From Methanosarcina barkeri MS (GTDB lineage Archaea > Halobacteriota > Methanosarcinia > Methanosarcinales > Methanosarcinaceae): a stretch of DNA of 64,000 nt. Under the pieces are notes generated by a model. It was not told where the DNA came from. It searched no databases and was given only the letters and a program-made list of their open reading frames with translations. Shown here one piece after another: positions 39,479 to 49,296 of this stretch. The first letter of the stretch is position 1. Every line of letters starts with the position of its first letter. The translations under genes and the position numbers were made by a program. Where the stretch lies: positions 186,001 to 250,000 of the forward strand of contig NZ_CP009528.1 of the NCBI RefSeq assembly GCF_000970025.1, given 5' to 3'.

Positions 39479-39787
39479 TTTATAGTCTCCGTCCTGAACT
39501 TATGAAAAAAGGTTTTGTTCGCCGGTTCTGTTTTTATGGTTCGCTTTTTTAAATCCTTTATGAGTGCCAGACTGCTAATAAAGGTGTCGAAATTATTTGA
39601 AAACTTCGTCCTGTTTCTTTCCAAATTGGGAAAATAGCCATAATTTAACGAATTTATGGATAAAAATCCTGTTATTATCCTTATTTTCTTTTTATCTACT
39701 TCATGCGAGTCCAGAATAAATTGATAAGCTCATTTAAGCGAAAAGACAATCACAGAATCCTGAACAAACTTAACTTTTAGCTTATAC

Positions 39788-39883
39788 CTTACTTATTGCT
39801 TACCTCACTCATTGCTTGCCTGACTCATTGCTTGCCTGACTCATTGTTTACCTAACTTATTGCTTTCCTAACTTATTGTTTAC
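39788..39883. repeat. 16-bp tandem repeat, array A (6 units)
   Basis: The units resemble CTAACTTATTGCTTTC. The left three are more diverged (CTCACTCATTGCTTGC type). Confidence 0.85.
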
Positions 39884-40087
39884 CTAACTGCAATTATTCA
39901 GCCTATCAAAACATGTCTATTGATATTGATTATAGTGAAAACGAGGAATCCGAAAAATAACCTCTGAAAAATGAAGAAACACAGTCAATCGCCAACAATT
40001 TAAGAAAATCAAGTTACAAAAATATGTCTATTGAATTTTAATGAAGATATCTATTGATTCTGCTTTATATAGGCTAAATAGTTACAC

Positions 40088-40167
40088 CTAACTTATTGTT
40101 TACCTAACTTATTGCTTTCCTAACTTATTGCTTTCCTAACTTATTGCTTTCCTAACTTATTGCTTAT
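40088..40167. repeat. 16-bp tandem repeat, array B (5 units)
   Basis: This array uses the same CTAACTTATTGCTTTC unit as array A, starting exactly 300 bp further on. The units are nearly identical to each other. Confidence 0.85.
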
Positions 40168-40579
40168 ATCTATTTGAAAGTTTAATTACTGTCAGTTTTT
40201 ATAAAATTTAACCTACTGCCGGCATTAATCTAAAACTTAAATTGCTGCCAGTACTAAACTCGGAAGCTGAACTCATTTCCACTATAAATCCGGAGGTTCA
40301 CCTGACTGCTTTTCGGTTTTCTAGGAAACGTTGATATAGAAGATAATGAGAAAAGGGAGAAGCCTGGATGAATGGTAAATAACTCCAGGTAAGTGACAAG
40401 TAACTTCGAGTAAATGGCAAGCAGTTTTCAGAAGTAAATAATCTTTTTATTTATTGATTGTATAATTTCTTTTGTAGTAATATATAATAATGTATATATT
40501 ATAATAAGGTATAAATTATAATAATATGAATGTTTCATAATTGTCAGAATGAATTTTACAATTAATGTGAGGAAGGTCA

Positions 40580-40840
40580 ATGGAGAAAGAAAAGTTATAC
40601 AGGTTAAAAGCCGAAGCAAATCAGCTTTCCCCTATTCTTAATGTCGGAAAGAATGGGGTAACGGACACTCTGATTGAGGAACTGAACAAGCAGATAAAAG
40701 CTAACAGACTTGTGAAGGTAAAGGTGCTGAAAAGCGCTGAAGAAGGAAAAGACTTAAAGGTTATCGCGGAGGAAATTGCTGCTGCTACGAGATCCACTGT
40801 GATAGAGGTACGTGGAAGGACCGTGGTTCTTTACAGGTAA
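40580..40840 (+). CDS. yhbY: YhbY/CRM-domain RNA-binding protein
   Basis: The 86 residues are one complete CRM domain: KLYRLKAEANQLSPILNVGK, then NGVTDTLIEELNKQIKANRL and VIAEEIAAATRSTVIEVRGR. The loop GKNG corresponds to the GxxG RNA-contact motif. Single-domain homologues bind pre-50S ribosomal RNA and assist large-subunit maturation. GAGGAAGG lies a few nt before the ATG. The last codons (TAC AGG TAA) are the seed of the 17-bp repeat array that follows. Confidence 0.93.
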   Translation: MEKEKLYRLKAEANQLSPILNVGKNGVTDTLIEELNKQIKANRLVKVKVLKSAEEGKDLKVIAEEIAAATRSTVIEVRGRTVVLYR

Positions 40841-41013
40841 GAATTCTATACAGGTAAGAATTCTATACAGGTAAAACTTCCATACAGGTAAAACTTCCAT
40901 ACAGGTAAAACTTCTATACAGGTAAAACTTCCATACAGGTAAAACTTCTATACAGGTAAAACTTCTATACAGGTAAAACTTCTATACAGGTAAAACTTCT
41001 ATACAGGTAAGAG
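40827..41013 (+). repeat. Eleven-unit 17-bp repeat seeded by the yhbY stop codon
   Basis: Unit 0 (40827-40843, TTCTTTACAGGTAAGAA) includes the last codons and the TAA of yhbY. Ten further units (TTCTATACAGGTAAAAC type) follow at exact 17-bp spacing, with C/T alternation at the fourth base of the unit. Confidence 0.92.
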
Positions 41014-41481
41014 TTAAGATGCAGGAATTATCCTTTTCCGAACTCCTATTTTTGGTGAGCCTTTCGAATACAAAGCCTAGCTTTTGTTTAAATAAGAATA
41101 ACTTCCTGCCTTTTAAATGAGGAATAAGGTTTTTGTAGTGTCTCTGTAATAGGTTAAAGTCTATAAGTATGTAGTTGCTTTAATATAAATTCATTATATA
41201 TTTCGTTATGTTGGTAAGTTATTTATTCTGCAAAAGCAACATCGAGTTGCAAATTATTCGCACACGATTCACGGGTGTTTCATTATTTCAAACCAGTCCC
41301 CGATAATTTATATAAAAGTGAATGAATAAATACACTGAATTACTATATAGAAAGTCAAAATTCCACAGTATATGCACTTTAAGTGCTGGAAGTTTCTTAA
41401 AACGGTTGAGTTGGGGTATTTCCCCTTTTGTTTTCAGATAGACCAGGGCAGAGCAAAACCCAACCCTCCGGAGAGATTGTT
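41014..41481 (+). promoter_or_regulatory. alaS upstream region with TATA element
   Basis: A strong TATA-like TTTATATAAAAG lies at 41307-41318, predicting a transcript start near 41335-41340 and a leader of about 145 nt before the ATG at 41482. CCGGAGAG at 41469-41476 is the ribosome-binding site. No other gene is seen here. The long leader is noted, but no known regulatory RNA is recognised. Confidence 0.5.
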
Positions 41482-44253
41482 ATGCTTGAAGATGAATATC
41501 AACTTGAATTTTTCAAAAATAACGGGTTCGTCCGGAAGCAGTGCCAGTCATGTGGCAAATTCTTCTGGACACGTGACCCTGACCGAAAGACATGCGGAGA
41601 TGCGCCCTGCGATCCTTATACCTTTATAGGAAACCCAATTTTTTCCAGGGAATTTGATATCTCCCAGATGCGTGAGTATTACCTCTCATTCTTTGAGGAA
41701 AGAGGGCACACAAGGATCAACCGTTATCCTGTAGTTGCTCGCTGGAGAGATGACCTTTATCTTACCATTGCGTCCATTGCAGATTTTCAGCCTTTCGTAA
41801 CTTCAGGACAGGTTCCCCCACCTGCAAATCCCCTAACGATTTCCCAGCCCTGCATTCGCCTGAACGACCTGGACTCGGTGGGCAGGAGTGGTCGCCATCT
41901 TACAACCTTTGAAATGATGGCACATCACGCCTTCAATAAAAGGGATCACGAAATCTACTGGAAGGAACATGCCATGGAACTTTGTGATGAACTCCTTACC
42001 TCACTTAAGTTAGATCCCTTTGCTGTAAGTTACAAGGAAGAGCCCTGGGCAGGCGGAGGAAATGCAGGGCCCTGCGTTGAGGTTCTTGTACACGGGCTTG
42101 AGCTTGCTACCCTTGTTTTCATGGACCTGAAAGCCGACAAAAAGGGTGACATTCTCATCAAAGGTGATACCTATTCTAAGATGGATAACTACATTGTTGA
42201 TACCGGATACGGGCTCGAACGTTTCGTCTGGGCTTCGAAAGGGTCACCTACAATATATGACGCACTTTTCCCTGGCATAGTAAACGAACTCATGGGGCTT
42301 GCAGGGCTTGAGCATGAACTGGATAACTCCGAATATGCAAATATCCTGGCTCAGAATGCTCGGCTTGCAGGGTTTATGGATGTAAGTGAACAGTCAAACC
42401 TTCTGGAACTCAGGAAAAAGGTCGCTTCAAGCATCGGAATGACCGTGGATAAACTCTCGGCTATAATGGAACCTGTAGAAAAGGTCTATGCAATTACTGA
42501 CCATACACGCTGTCTGACTTTCATGCTTGGAGACGGGATCATTCCTTCGAATGTCAAAGCAGGGTACCTTGCGAGGCTTGTAATCAGGCGGACTTTACGC
42601 ATGATGGATGACCTTGACATCCGTATCCCGCTTTCCGAAATTATGGATATGCATATAAAGGATATGCCGGAGTATCCCGAATTCAGGGAAAATTTCCCGG
42701 TCATACAGGACATCCTGGAATCCGAAGAAGAGAAGTTCCGCAATACAATGGAAAGAGGCCGCAGGATCATTCAGAAATCGGCATCTCATTTCAAGAAAAC
42801 CGGGGAAAAGATTCCTTTATCTCAGTTAACTGAACTTTACGATTCTCACGGAATCCCGCCTGAGATGGCAAAAGAAGTAGCATCCGAAATCGGAGTGGGC
42901 GTAGAATTCCCTGACAACTTCTATTCCATTATTGGTGAACTGCATAACAAGGCCGAGGAAAAGGAAGAAGAAGTAGTTCCATTTGCAGACCGGCTTAAAC
43001 ACCTCCCAAAGACAAAGCGCAGTTTCTATGACGAGCCCACGCGCCTGGAATTTGAGGCTGTTGTACTGGATGTCTTTGACAACAACGTAGTGCTGGATAA
43101 CACCTTTTTCTACGCTGAAGGCGGTGGACAGCCTGCAGATATGGGAACAATCGCTACCGCGTATGCAGTATACAAGGTTGTGGATGTCCAGGTCTACGAC
43201 GGCGTAATAGTACATACCATAGAGAACCCTGAAGGGAATCTTGATATCCGCAAGGGTGACATTGTCAATGGTAAAGTGAACGAAAAGCGCAGGATGACCC
43301 TTGCCAGACACCACACGGCAACCCATATCGTAAACGATGCAGCCAGAAAAGTTCTTGGAAAACACATCTGGCAGGCCGGTGCCCAGAAGTTTGAGGACCA
43401 CTCAAGGCTTGATCTTTCCCATTACAAGCATATCTCTCCTGATGAAGTGAAGCAGATAGAGCTTCTGGCAAATCGCACGGTTATGGAAAACAAGCGTGTT
43501 GTTACGGAGTGGATGTCAAGGACTGAAGCCGAGCAGGAATATGGCTTTGGGCTCTATCAGGGTGGAGTACCTCCAGGAGAAAAAATTAGAGTTGTAAAGG
43601 TCGGAGACGATGTTGAGGCCTGTGCAGGTACGCACTGCGTCAGTACAGGAATTGTCGGCCCGATCAAAATCCTGAGGACCGAGAGGATCCAGGATGGAGT
43701 TGAAAGAGTTGAGTTTGCAGCAGGAGTTGCAGCCGTACGTGCCATGCAAAAGATAGATTCTCTCCTGGCAGATTCCGCAAAGACTCTGAGTGTGCCTCCA
43801 GAGCAGCTTCCGTCAAGTGTTGAGCGTTTCTTTGGGGAATGGAAAGACCTCAAGAAAGAAAACGAGAAACTCAAGGAAGAAATTGCCCGCGCCAGGGTTT
43901 ACAGGCTGCTGGGAGGAGCTTCCGAGGTTGCAGGTCTCAAGGTTATTGCCGAATTCATTCCTGAAGCTGATTCCCTTGAACTCCAGAAGACCGCTACTGA
44001 ACTCATGAAATATGAAGACGTGGTATCTCTTCTCGCAAGTGATGCCGAAGGAGTTAAGCTCATTGCATCTGCCGGACAAAAAGCCTTAGGCTGCGGAATC
44101 AATGCCGGCAGCCTTGTCCGCGAGATGTCGAAGCTTGTAAACGGAGGCGGAGGCGGAAAGCCTGCTCTTGCTATGGGCGGTGGAACTGACCCATCTAAAA
44201 TTCAGGACGCGCTTGCCCGTGGGCTTGAACTCGTAAAAGAAGCCTGCAAATAA
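41482..44253 (+). CDS. alaS: Alanyl-tRNA synthetase (archaeal type)
   Basis: The product has 923 residues from ATG 41482, placed after GGAGAG. The frame continues 18 codons up to a TTG with no homology. The N-terminal archaeal cysteine cluster (CQSCGKFFWTRDPDRKTCGD) comes first. The class II catalytic core follows, with RINRYPVVARWRDDLYLTIA and FEMMAHHAFN. Next are the tRNA-recognition helices, then the editing domain with its zinc ligands HHTATH (about 610-615) and CAGTHC (about 713-718), and the C-terminal domain ending in the glycine-rich VNGGGGGKPALAMGGG. It charges tRNA-Ala and clears Ser/Gly mischarging. Confidence 0.97.
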   Translation: MLEDEYQLEFFKNNGFVRKQCQSCGKFFWTRDPDRKTCGDAPCDPYTFIGNPIFSREFDISQMREYYLSFFEERGHTRINRYPVVARWRDDLYLTIASIADFQPFVTSGQVPPPANPLTISQPCIRLNDLDSVGRSGRHLTTFEMMAHHAFNKRDHEIYWKEHAMELCDELLTSLKLDPFAVSYKEEPWAGGGNAGPCVEVLVHGLELATLVFMDLKADKKGDILIKGDTYSKMDNYIVDTGYGLERFVWASKGSPTIYDALFPGIVNELMGLAGLEHELDNSEYANILAQNARLAGFMDVSEQSNLLELRKKVASSIGMTVDKLSAIMEPVEKVYAITDHTRCLTFMLGDGIIPSNVKAGYLARLVIRRTLRMMDDLDIRIPLSEIMDMHIKDMPEYPEFRENFPVIQDILESEEEKFRNTMERGRRIIQKSASHFKKTGEKIPLSQLTELYDSHGIPPEMAKEVASEIGVGVEFPDNFYSIIGELHNKAEEKEEEVVPFADRLKHLPKTKRSFYDEPTRLEFEAVVLDVFDNNVVLDNTFFYAEGGGQPADMGTIATAYAVYKVVDVQVYDGVIVHTIENPEGNLDIRKGDIVNGKVNEKRRMTLARHHTATHIVNDAARKVLGKHIWQAGAQKFEDHSRLDLSHYKHISPDEVKQIELLANRTVMENKRVVTEWMSRTEAEQEYGFGLYQGGVPPGEKIRVVKVGDDVEACAGTHCVSTGIVGPIKILRTERIQDGVERVEFAAGVAAVRAMQKIDSLLADSAKTLSVPPEQLPSSVERFFGEWKDLKKENEKLKEEIARARVYRLLGGASEVAGLKVIAEFIPEADSLELQKTATELMKYEDVVSLLASDAEGVKLIASAGQKALGCGINAGSLVREMSKLVNGGGGGKPALAMGGGTDPSKIQDALARGLELVKEACK

Positions 44254-44361
44254 GTCTGCAAGTAAGTCTGAAAAAAAGAAGTCTACAGGAAGTCTACAGG
44301 TAAGTCTGAAGATTCCGGGTTTTTAATTCCCGGCAATTTCTTCTTTTATCTTTTTCTTCCC

Positions 44362-44520
44362 TTTCAATTGTTTTTCAATTGTTTTTCAATTGTTTTTCAA
44401 TTGTTTTTCAATTGTTTTTCAATTGTTTTTCAATTGTTTTTCAATTGTTTTTCAATTGTTTTTCAATTGTTTTTCAATTGTTTTTCAATTGTTTTTCAAT
44501 TGTTTTTCAATTGTTTTTCA
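44362..44520 (-). repeat. Fourteen-copy 11-bp repeat at the end of the methyltransferase gene
   Basis: The plus-strand unit is TTTTTCAATTG. On the minus strand the unit ATTGAAAAACA starts from the last Asp codon and TGA stop (44520-44518) of the methyltransferase gene. It is almost perfectly homogeneous and lies between the convergent ends of alaS and the methyltransferase. Confidence 0.92.
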
Positions 44521-45555
44521 ATCATTAAAGATAACTTCACAAAGAATTGCAGTCCCGTCTTTTACAAAGAGATGCACGGTTTTATTCCCTTCAAGGCCTT
44601 TTTCAACCTCATTCCGCACTTCCCAGTATTTTTCGGGCTTTACTCCTGCCCTGAGTACAACACTCCCGATATTCTTGCCTTTAAGGAATTTATTGATCTC
44701 TTTTGGTTCAAAGGGGCAGACCTTCAGTACTAGGTAATGATTTTTGATCATGGACTGTTTTATCAGGGCATCCGAGGTCAATAAAAGCCTTTTTTTGTCG
44801 ACTCTGAAAAGCTCAAAACCTCCCATAAGAGGCCCTGCCATCTGCACCATGGATTCCACAAGCTCAGGCAGCAGTCCGGCTGCAACTACCGATGGTTCAG
44901 GCTCGTAGGCGTTAAGTTTCATTTTGTCAGTTTCCTTTACCTGCGGGAGCCCATATTTTGAAACCAGCCCTTCGCCTGCAGGCAGAGCTACAGCCATGCG
45001 GTCATACTGCTTCAGCCCGCCTAAGTAAAGGGTTAGGCGGTTGAGCTGCCCGTCCAGCGAGATGTATTCTTTTTCGCAGTCAAAAGGAATCCTTTCAGGC
45101 GGCATCTGGGGCGGAGCTTCAAAAGCAAAATTTCGGGTTTTTTCGCCGTAAGCAGCCAGTACATTCGGAATGCCAGGCTCAAGGCTTGAGACATGCCTTT
45201 CGCTTTCTTCGGCCGGGCGGAAGGGGTCAGAAAAGATTACGTCAACGGCCGGGATCTGCTCTATGACTTTTGGGTCAAGGGCGTCCCCGCAAATGAATTT
45301 CACGTTGTCAAGCCCGTACATTGCGCAGTTCTGTTTTGCATACTCGATTTTTTTGGGGTCGATTTCCACTGCATACACGAACTCGCACTGCTGGGCAAAA
45401 AAGACGGTTTGCCCTCCTATCCCGCAGCTTATGTCAGCCAGAACTTTACATCTCAAACGCTGCGCCCTGTAGCGGGCAATGGGCTCAGGGGTCGCAAAGC
45501 GCAGGCTTTCCTTATCCCCATGCAGGGGCTTCTCAAATTGTTTTCTCCGTGCCAC
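44518..45555 (-). CDS. SAM-dependent methyltransferase, THUMP-like (RNA-modifying type)
   Basis: The product has 345 residues. A class I Rossmann methyltransferase occupies about 35-130: motif I LADISCGIGGQTVFFAQQC (the usual DxxxGxGGxT loop), the acidic strand VYAVEIDPKKIEYAKQN, CGDALDP, and motif IV-like IFSDPFRP. The C-terminal half (200-345) contains the THUMP-like fold (KNHYLVLKVCPFEPKEINKF, then GSVVLRAGVKPEKYWEVRNE). The closest known activities are RNA guanine-N2 or tRNA methyltransferases. The exact substrate cannot be told. It converges on alaS. Confidence 0.8.
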   Translation of the reverse strand: MARRKQFEKPLHGDKESLRFATPEPIARYRAQRLRCKVLADISCGIGGQTVFFAQQCEFVYAVEIDPKKIEYAKQNCAMYGLDNVKFICGDALDPKVIEQIPAVDVIFSDPFRPAEESERHVSSLEPGIPNVLAAYGEKTRNFAFEAPPQMPPERIPFDCEKEYISLDGQLNRLTLYLGGLKQYDRMAVALPAGEGLVSKYGLPQVKETDKMKLNAYEPEPSVVAAGLLPELVESMVQMAGPLMGGFELFRVDKKRLLLTSDALIKQSMIKNHYLVLKVCPFEPKEINKFLKGKNIGSVVLRAGVKPEKYWEVRNEVEKGLEGNKTVHLFVKDGTAILCEVIFND

Positions 45556-45704
45556 GTCGATCAGGAGTAGTAGATAGTTTATGAGATTTAAAGACGACTG
45601 AAAAAAGAAGATTGTAGAGCTTCTGCTCGCTACGCAAACGCTCGCTTTATCCGCGTTCTGTCAGGAGAATACTGGCTAAAAATGCAGGTATTATCACTTT
45701 ACTT

Positions 45705-46187
45705 TTATTCAACTTCGGAAATTATCACGACGTAGTTTTTTCCGTATTTTTCGGCACAGGCCGGACAGGTAGTATACCACATGTACCATTTCTTGATTTC
45801 CAGGCCCTGGCTTTTTGCGTAGGCTTCAAAGTCCTGGCACCATTCTCCTGTTTTTTTAAAGTCTCCCTCATAGACTTTGCTCAAAAATTTCCCGCCCAGG
45901 GTTACGTTTTCGGCACCGTCTACTTCTTTATCAACAGCCAGATAAATATCCATGTTGCTTTCTGAGGTGTGGTCTGACAAACAGAGCCAGTCCGGCATTT
46001 CTGCGCCTGCTCTGGCGACTTTCTCGTTCATCCGCGTGATTACCTCTCCAAAATTCAGAGGCATGTAAAACTGCGTGGTAACCGAGTCCTTGATGAACCT
46101 TTTATTGTTCCATTCAAACAATTTTCCGTCCCAGGGAGTGGGGTCAAATCGAGGACAACATTCAGGAGTTTCGAGGTTGGTGGTCAT
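45705..46187 (-). CDS. GyrI-like small-molecule-binding protein (possible hydrolase)
   Basis: The product has 160 residues. N-terminal CCPRFDPTPWDGKLFEWNNK, central MPLNFGEVITRMNEKVARAG, LCLSDHTSESNMDIYLAVDK and C-terminal KKWYMWYTTCPACAEKYGKN are characteristic of a conserved archaeal/bacterial family often labelled 'hydrolase' that resembles the GyrI-like (SOUL-type) barrel. The CPAC pair near the end and the CC near the start could coordinate a metal. No partner gene is adjacent. A role as a general ligand-binding protein is possible; function is not established. Confidence 0.75.
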   Translation of the reverse strand: MTTNLETPECCPRFDPTPWDGKLFEWNNKRFIKDSVTTQFYMPLNFGEVITRMNEKVARAGAEMPDWLCLSDHTSESNMDIYLAVDKEVDGAENVTLGGKFLSKVYEGDFKKTGEWCQDFEAYAKSQGLEIKKWYMWYTTCPACAEKYGKNYVVIISEVE

Positions 46188-46741
46188 AATTTTTCACCCT
46201 GTTAAGTAATGACTTTATGTATTATTTCAGGGTTCTGATTTTAATCTTTTTTGTAAAAGTTACTTCCCAATAAAAAATATATTTTTATGTCAATGTTTTA
46301 TATGTCAATGCTTTATAGCTGATCTCATAGTCGGCTATACGTCTCTCTACAGTGACAGTCACTTCCAGCCTTGAACCATCTGTAGCTATAAACTTTTGTT
46401 AGTGGTAAAATATTAAAACCCAAATTTGACAGAAGCGTATATTGTATAATGTCTGAACGGGCTTCATGCTTCTGTTTTCTTCATACTACTCAAAGTTTTA
46501 TCCCGCATCTTATGATTTTTTGACATTTTTCAGTTTTCCAAAATGTAATGTGTCGATACAACGTGTTTTGTGTAAGAAAATACTGTATTGATTAGTAAAA
46601 TCTGTCAAATTAAGGTTAAAATCTAAAACTCAAGGGTTACATAAGGTAACCACTTACTAAAAATCTAATTTCCAATCCTGAAAGGAACGATGTATTAGAA
46701 TATCAAGCTATGACAAAATTTTTGGATTTAATTCGCGTCTT
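46188..46741. other. Intergenic region downstream of the III-D operon
   Basis: 554 bases with no gene. The phrase TATGTCAATG is repeated near 46287 and 46303, upstream of the leftward GyrI-like gene, with TATA-like sequence nearby. No CRISPR repeat is found at this end of the operon. Confidence 0.5.
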
Positions 46742-48730
46742 TTAAGGTGGGCTGATATTAAATGGATCAGGTAACACTGGGCGTTCTTTGTATTCATTAA
46801 TAGGATTGATCTGAAGATACCTGGTTAAATCAGTGTTAGGTCCATTCCATTCCATCATCTGAAGAAGCATTTTTATCCTATCAACTTTGTTAAGCTGACT
46901 TTCTTCTTCACCGATCTGATCCAATATGTACTTCTCAAAAGTTTGAATTAACTCCTTTTTCGATTTTTCGGGTACTTTATGTACAGCTTCATGCCATGAA
47001 TCCCCATCAAACAACTTGCGATATCTCTCATCCCTTTTAGATTCATAAAGTTTAGGTTCTATCTTAATTGCACCCATCCCAAAGGGTTTTCCCATTCCTA
47101 GTGAATGACGATATTCTTTTCCTTTTTCTCCAGGAAGTGTCAAAGCCCACAGTAATGTACCCAATTCAAAGTCTCTTAAGTTTTCAAAATAGATGCGGAA
47201 TGAAAAAATAACTCCTGATTTTATCGGTTTAATTCTCGTATACTGTGTAGGCGACTTTTCAATATTTCTGTCTAATTCTTTTATATCTTCTAATTTTACT
47301 TCGCCTTTATGCCAATACATCTTATAGCCACGAATCACAGTATCGTCTGGTGAAGGAGTTGCATAGTGAGCTAAATTTACCTTTTGATCAGGATCATGGA
47401 ATTTATGCATATCCTGAACTAGATAATGCTGAAATGTCGTAGGCTTGGGGGATGCAAGGATTTTTGGAGTAACGGTCTCTTCATCAAACCAAATACCTTC
47501 ATCTGCATATTCAACTCTTGCATCCGTAAAAAATACCCTGCCTGCTCTGGAATCTGTTTTTCCATGTATATATCCAAAAATAGCTTCAGCAATGTCTATC
47601 GCATTTTCTGATCTGAGGTATTCCGGTACGAAGCCAATCGGACTGTTGATATTTGTTTTTTGAGGGAATATAGCGGGAACTCTAAAATTTGGGCAATGAC
47701 CAAAGAAGAAAACTTCTCCACCTCTTTCAACATAAAATATTGGAAGCCCTTCGATTAAACAACCTTGGATGTCATTAAAAGGTGGTTCTTTTTGAAAAGG
47801 TGTCAGCCCGGAAACATAATTTTTTATTGCTTGTTCATTAATTTTTAGTTCTTCTGCTTCTTCATTCTTCTCCAAAATAATAACATGACTATTTCGATTA
47901 GATTGTATCTCGTTATTTGTTTCTAACATATTTCCGGAGCATACAAGGAAACCTTTGTACTTTCCATTTCCGGGAGAACCTAAATCCTTAATATAAGTAT
48001 ATTTATTCCCTTTTTTACTTTCTAATATATCTGCATTAAAGCTGATTTCATGGTACTGAGGTTTATATTCATCATCATTAAGTTTTTTAAAACCATTAAT
48101 AGCATTTTCGGGAATATTTTTTTCTTTAATTTTCAAATATGCAGTTTTATCTGGAAATCCAAGTTCTAAAGGTCTTTTAGCGGGCTTTACCCACCACTCG
48201 TTGCTATGTTTTATCAGATATCCTGCATTTACTTTATTACCGGATTTCCCCAGTATATTTTTATAAGGTTCACTTAGCGGGTCATTTTGTGAAGATGCAA
48301 CAGCCCTGTATGTCATCTTTGTATCATCTGTTACCCACTGCATTTTTCCATATCCTACAATCTCTACCAACGATCTAATCATTCCGCGTAAGCTACTACC
48401 GGGAATTACTGGACAATTTTTCTGCTCACGGTAAAAGAAATGGGCACATTCATTTTTCTGATCATGATCTAATTCATAAAATTTTTTATCTCCGTATTTA
48501 CTAAAAAAAGAAGGGGTCATAGGACAGCGGACATACAAGGGAGACTCAGTTTTCATGGTACATTTTATGTAACCAGTATTATTTGTGTATGAATCTTGAT
48601 CTGGTAATTCAGTAACTGTCACCAATTTATCTGGTAAAGGTATAAAATTGTAAGGAGCATATGCCCAAAAAGATTTTTTAGCATTTCTGTCAAAGCGTTT
48701 TTTTGTAGGATTTGAATGTTTTGGTAACAT
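46742..48730 (-). CDS. Type III-D RAMP protein, TIGR03986 family (Cas7 with insertion)
   Basis: This 662-residue RAMP-superfamily protein is a Cas7-like backbone subunit. The RAMP signature PVIPGSSLRGMIRSLVEIV lies near residues 102-120. A long insertion (about 130-400) follows, and the C-terminal glycine-rich loop is LGMGKPFGMGAIKIEP. Conserved blocks around QNDPLSEPYK and FFTDARVEYADEG match the TIGR03986 family, found with Csx10 and Csx19. In III-Dv complexes the corresponding subunit is the 'Cas7 with insertion' near the 3' end of the crRNA. It is the last gene of the operon. Its ATG shares one base with the csx19 stop (TAATG). Confidence 0.88.
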   Translation of the reverse strand: MLPKHSNPTKKRFDRNAKKSFWAYAPYNFIPLPDKLVTVTELPDQDSYTNNTGYIKCTMKTESPLYVRCPMTPSFFSKYGDKKFYELDHDQKNECAHFFYREQKNCPVIPGSSLRGMIRSLVEIVGYGKMQWVTDDTKMTYRAVASSQNDPLSEPYKNILGKSGNKVNAGYLIKHSNEWWVKPAKRPLELGFPDKTAYLKIKEKNIPENAINGFKKLNDDEYKPQYHEISFNADILESKKGNKYTYIKDLGSPGNGKYKGFLVCSGNMLETNNEIQSNRNSHVIILEKNEEAEELKINEQAIKNYVSGLTPFQKEPPFNDIQGCLIEGLPIFYVERGGEVFFFGHCPNFRVPAIFPQKTNINSPIGFVPEYLRSENAIDIAEAIFGYIHGKTDSRAGRVFFTDARVEYADEGIWFDEETVTPKILASPKPTTFQHYLVQDMHKFHDPDQKVNLAHYATPSPDDTVIRGYKMYWHKGEVKLEDIKELDRNIEKSPTQYTRIKPIKSGVIFSFRIYFENLRDFELGTLLWALTLPGEKGKEYRHSLGMGKPFGMGAIKIEPKLYESKRDERYRKLFDGDSWHEAVHKVPEKSKKELIQTFEKYILDQIGEEESQLNKVDRIKMLLQMMEWNGPNTDLTRYLQINPINEYKERPVLPDPFNISPP

Positions 48731-49296
48731 TAAACCACCCCTTTTATAGTATCCGCTCTAATACCTACCAGTCGACTGAATTGTATATAGGCCTGACCAT
48801 CGTCATCGTAATTTATATAATGACGTATCTTAAGCTTCAAGTCCTCTTTTATATCAACTGGGGGAGAATGCCGTAATCCTCCAGATCCATGTTCCCACAG
48901 AAAAAAACCATCATTGCTATTCTCTAATCTGGTACCCCATAAAAGCATAGTCTCATCAAAATATTCTATCTCTTGTCCTTGATTATCAATCACCAAGCGG
49001 GCTTGCCAGCTACAATAATCAGTTTTCCAAATGAATAATTCACCAGTAGTTCCAAATACCCTTGCCATCTGAAGGGTTTTTGCTCTCAGTGCAGGTCCAA
49101 ATAATTTAGATGACAAGTGAATCTTATCATCTCTCAATTCACCCCATATTACTCCATCGTCAGCATGAACTAATAACCACTTGAGATCATAAGCTTTAGC
49201 CTGTTCCTCAAACCATGCCGTTATATTGCCTCCAAAATCAGCAGGAACACTTAGCGGGAGGATTTTATACTTTAGATTCAAGATCTTTGGTTTCAT
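48730..49296 (-). CDS. csx19: Type III-D subunit Csx19 (TIGR03984 family)
   Basis: The product has 188 residues. The conserved core is AYDLKWLLVHADDGVIWGEL, LSSKLFGPALRAKTLQMARV, then FDETMLLWGTRLE, GGLRHSPP and HYINYDDDGQAYIQFSRLVG. These match the TIGR03984/Csx19 family, a small subunit that is restricted to subtype III-D. In III-Dv structures it sits on the Cas7 backbone. It overlaps the gene upstream by 4 nt (ATGA arrangement) and the one downstream by 1 nt, so all three are translationally coupled. Confidence 0.88.
   Translation of the reverse strand: MKPKILNLKYKILPLSVPADFGGNITAWFEEQAKAYDLKWLLVHADDGVIWGELRDDKIHLSSKLFGPALRAKTLQMARVFGTTGELFIWKTDYCSWQARLVIDNQGQEIEYFDETMLLWGTRLENSNDGFFLWEHGSGGLRHSPPVDIKEDLKLKIRHYINYDDDGQAYIQFSRLVGIRADTIKGVV

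Larger units (their letters stand above)
39479..40579. other. 1.1-kb non-coding region with two related repeat arrays
   Basis: No frame with gene-like composition is present. It contains two arrays of the same 16-bp unit (39788-39883 and 40088-40167). Between them is unique AT-rich sequence holding the short motif ATGTCTATTGA twice (near 39914 and 40024). Close to its right end, TATA-rich DNA (near 40490-40530) is the probable yhbY promoter. Confidence 0.55.

Noticed and set aside
41428-41481. 18-codon extension of alaS to TTG
   Set aside because: GGAGAG precedes ATG 41482, where the conserved protein starts.
44368-44737. Plus-strand ORFs of repeated FFNCFSIVFQL
   Set aside because: They translate the 11-bp repeat and then the antisense of the methyltransferase gene.
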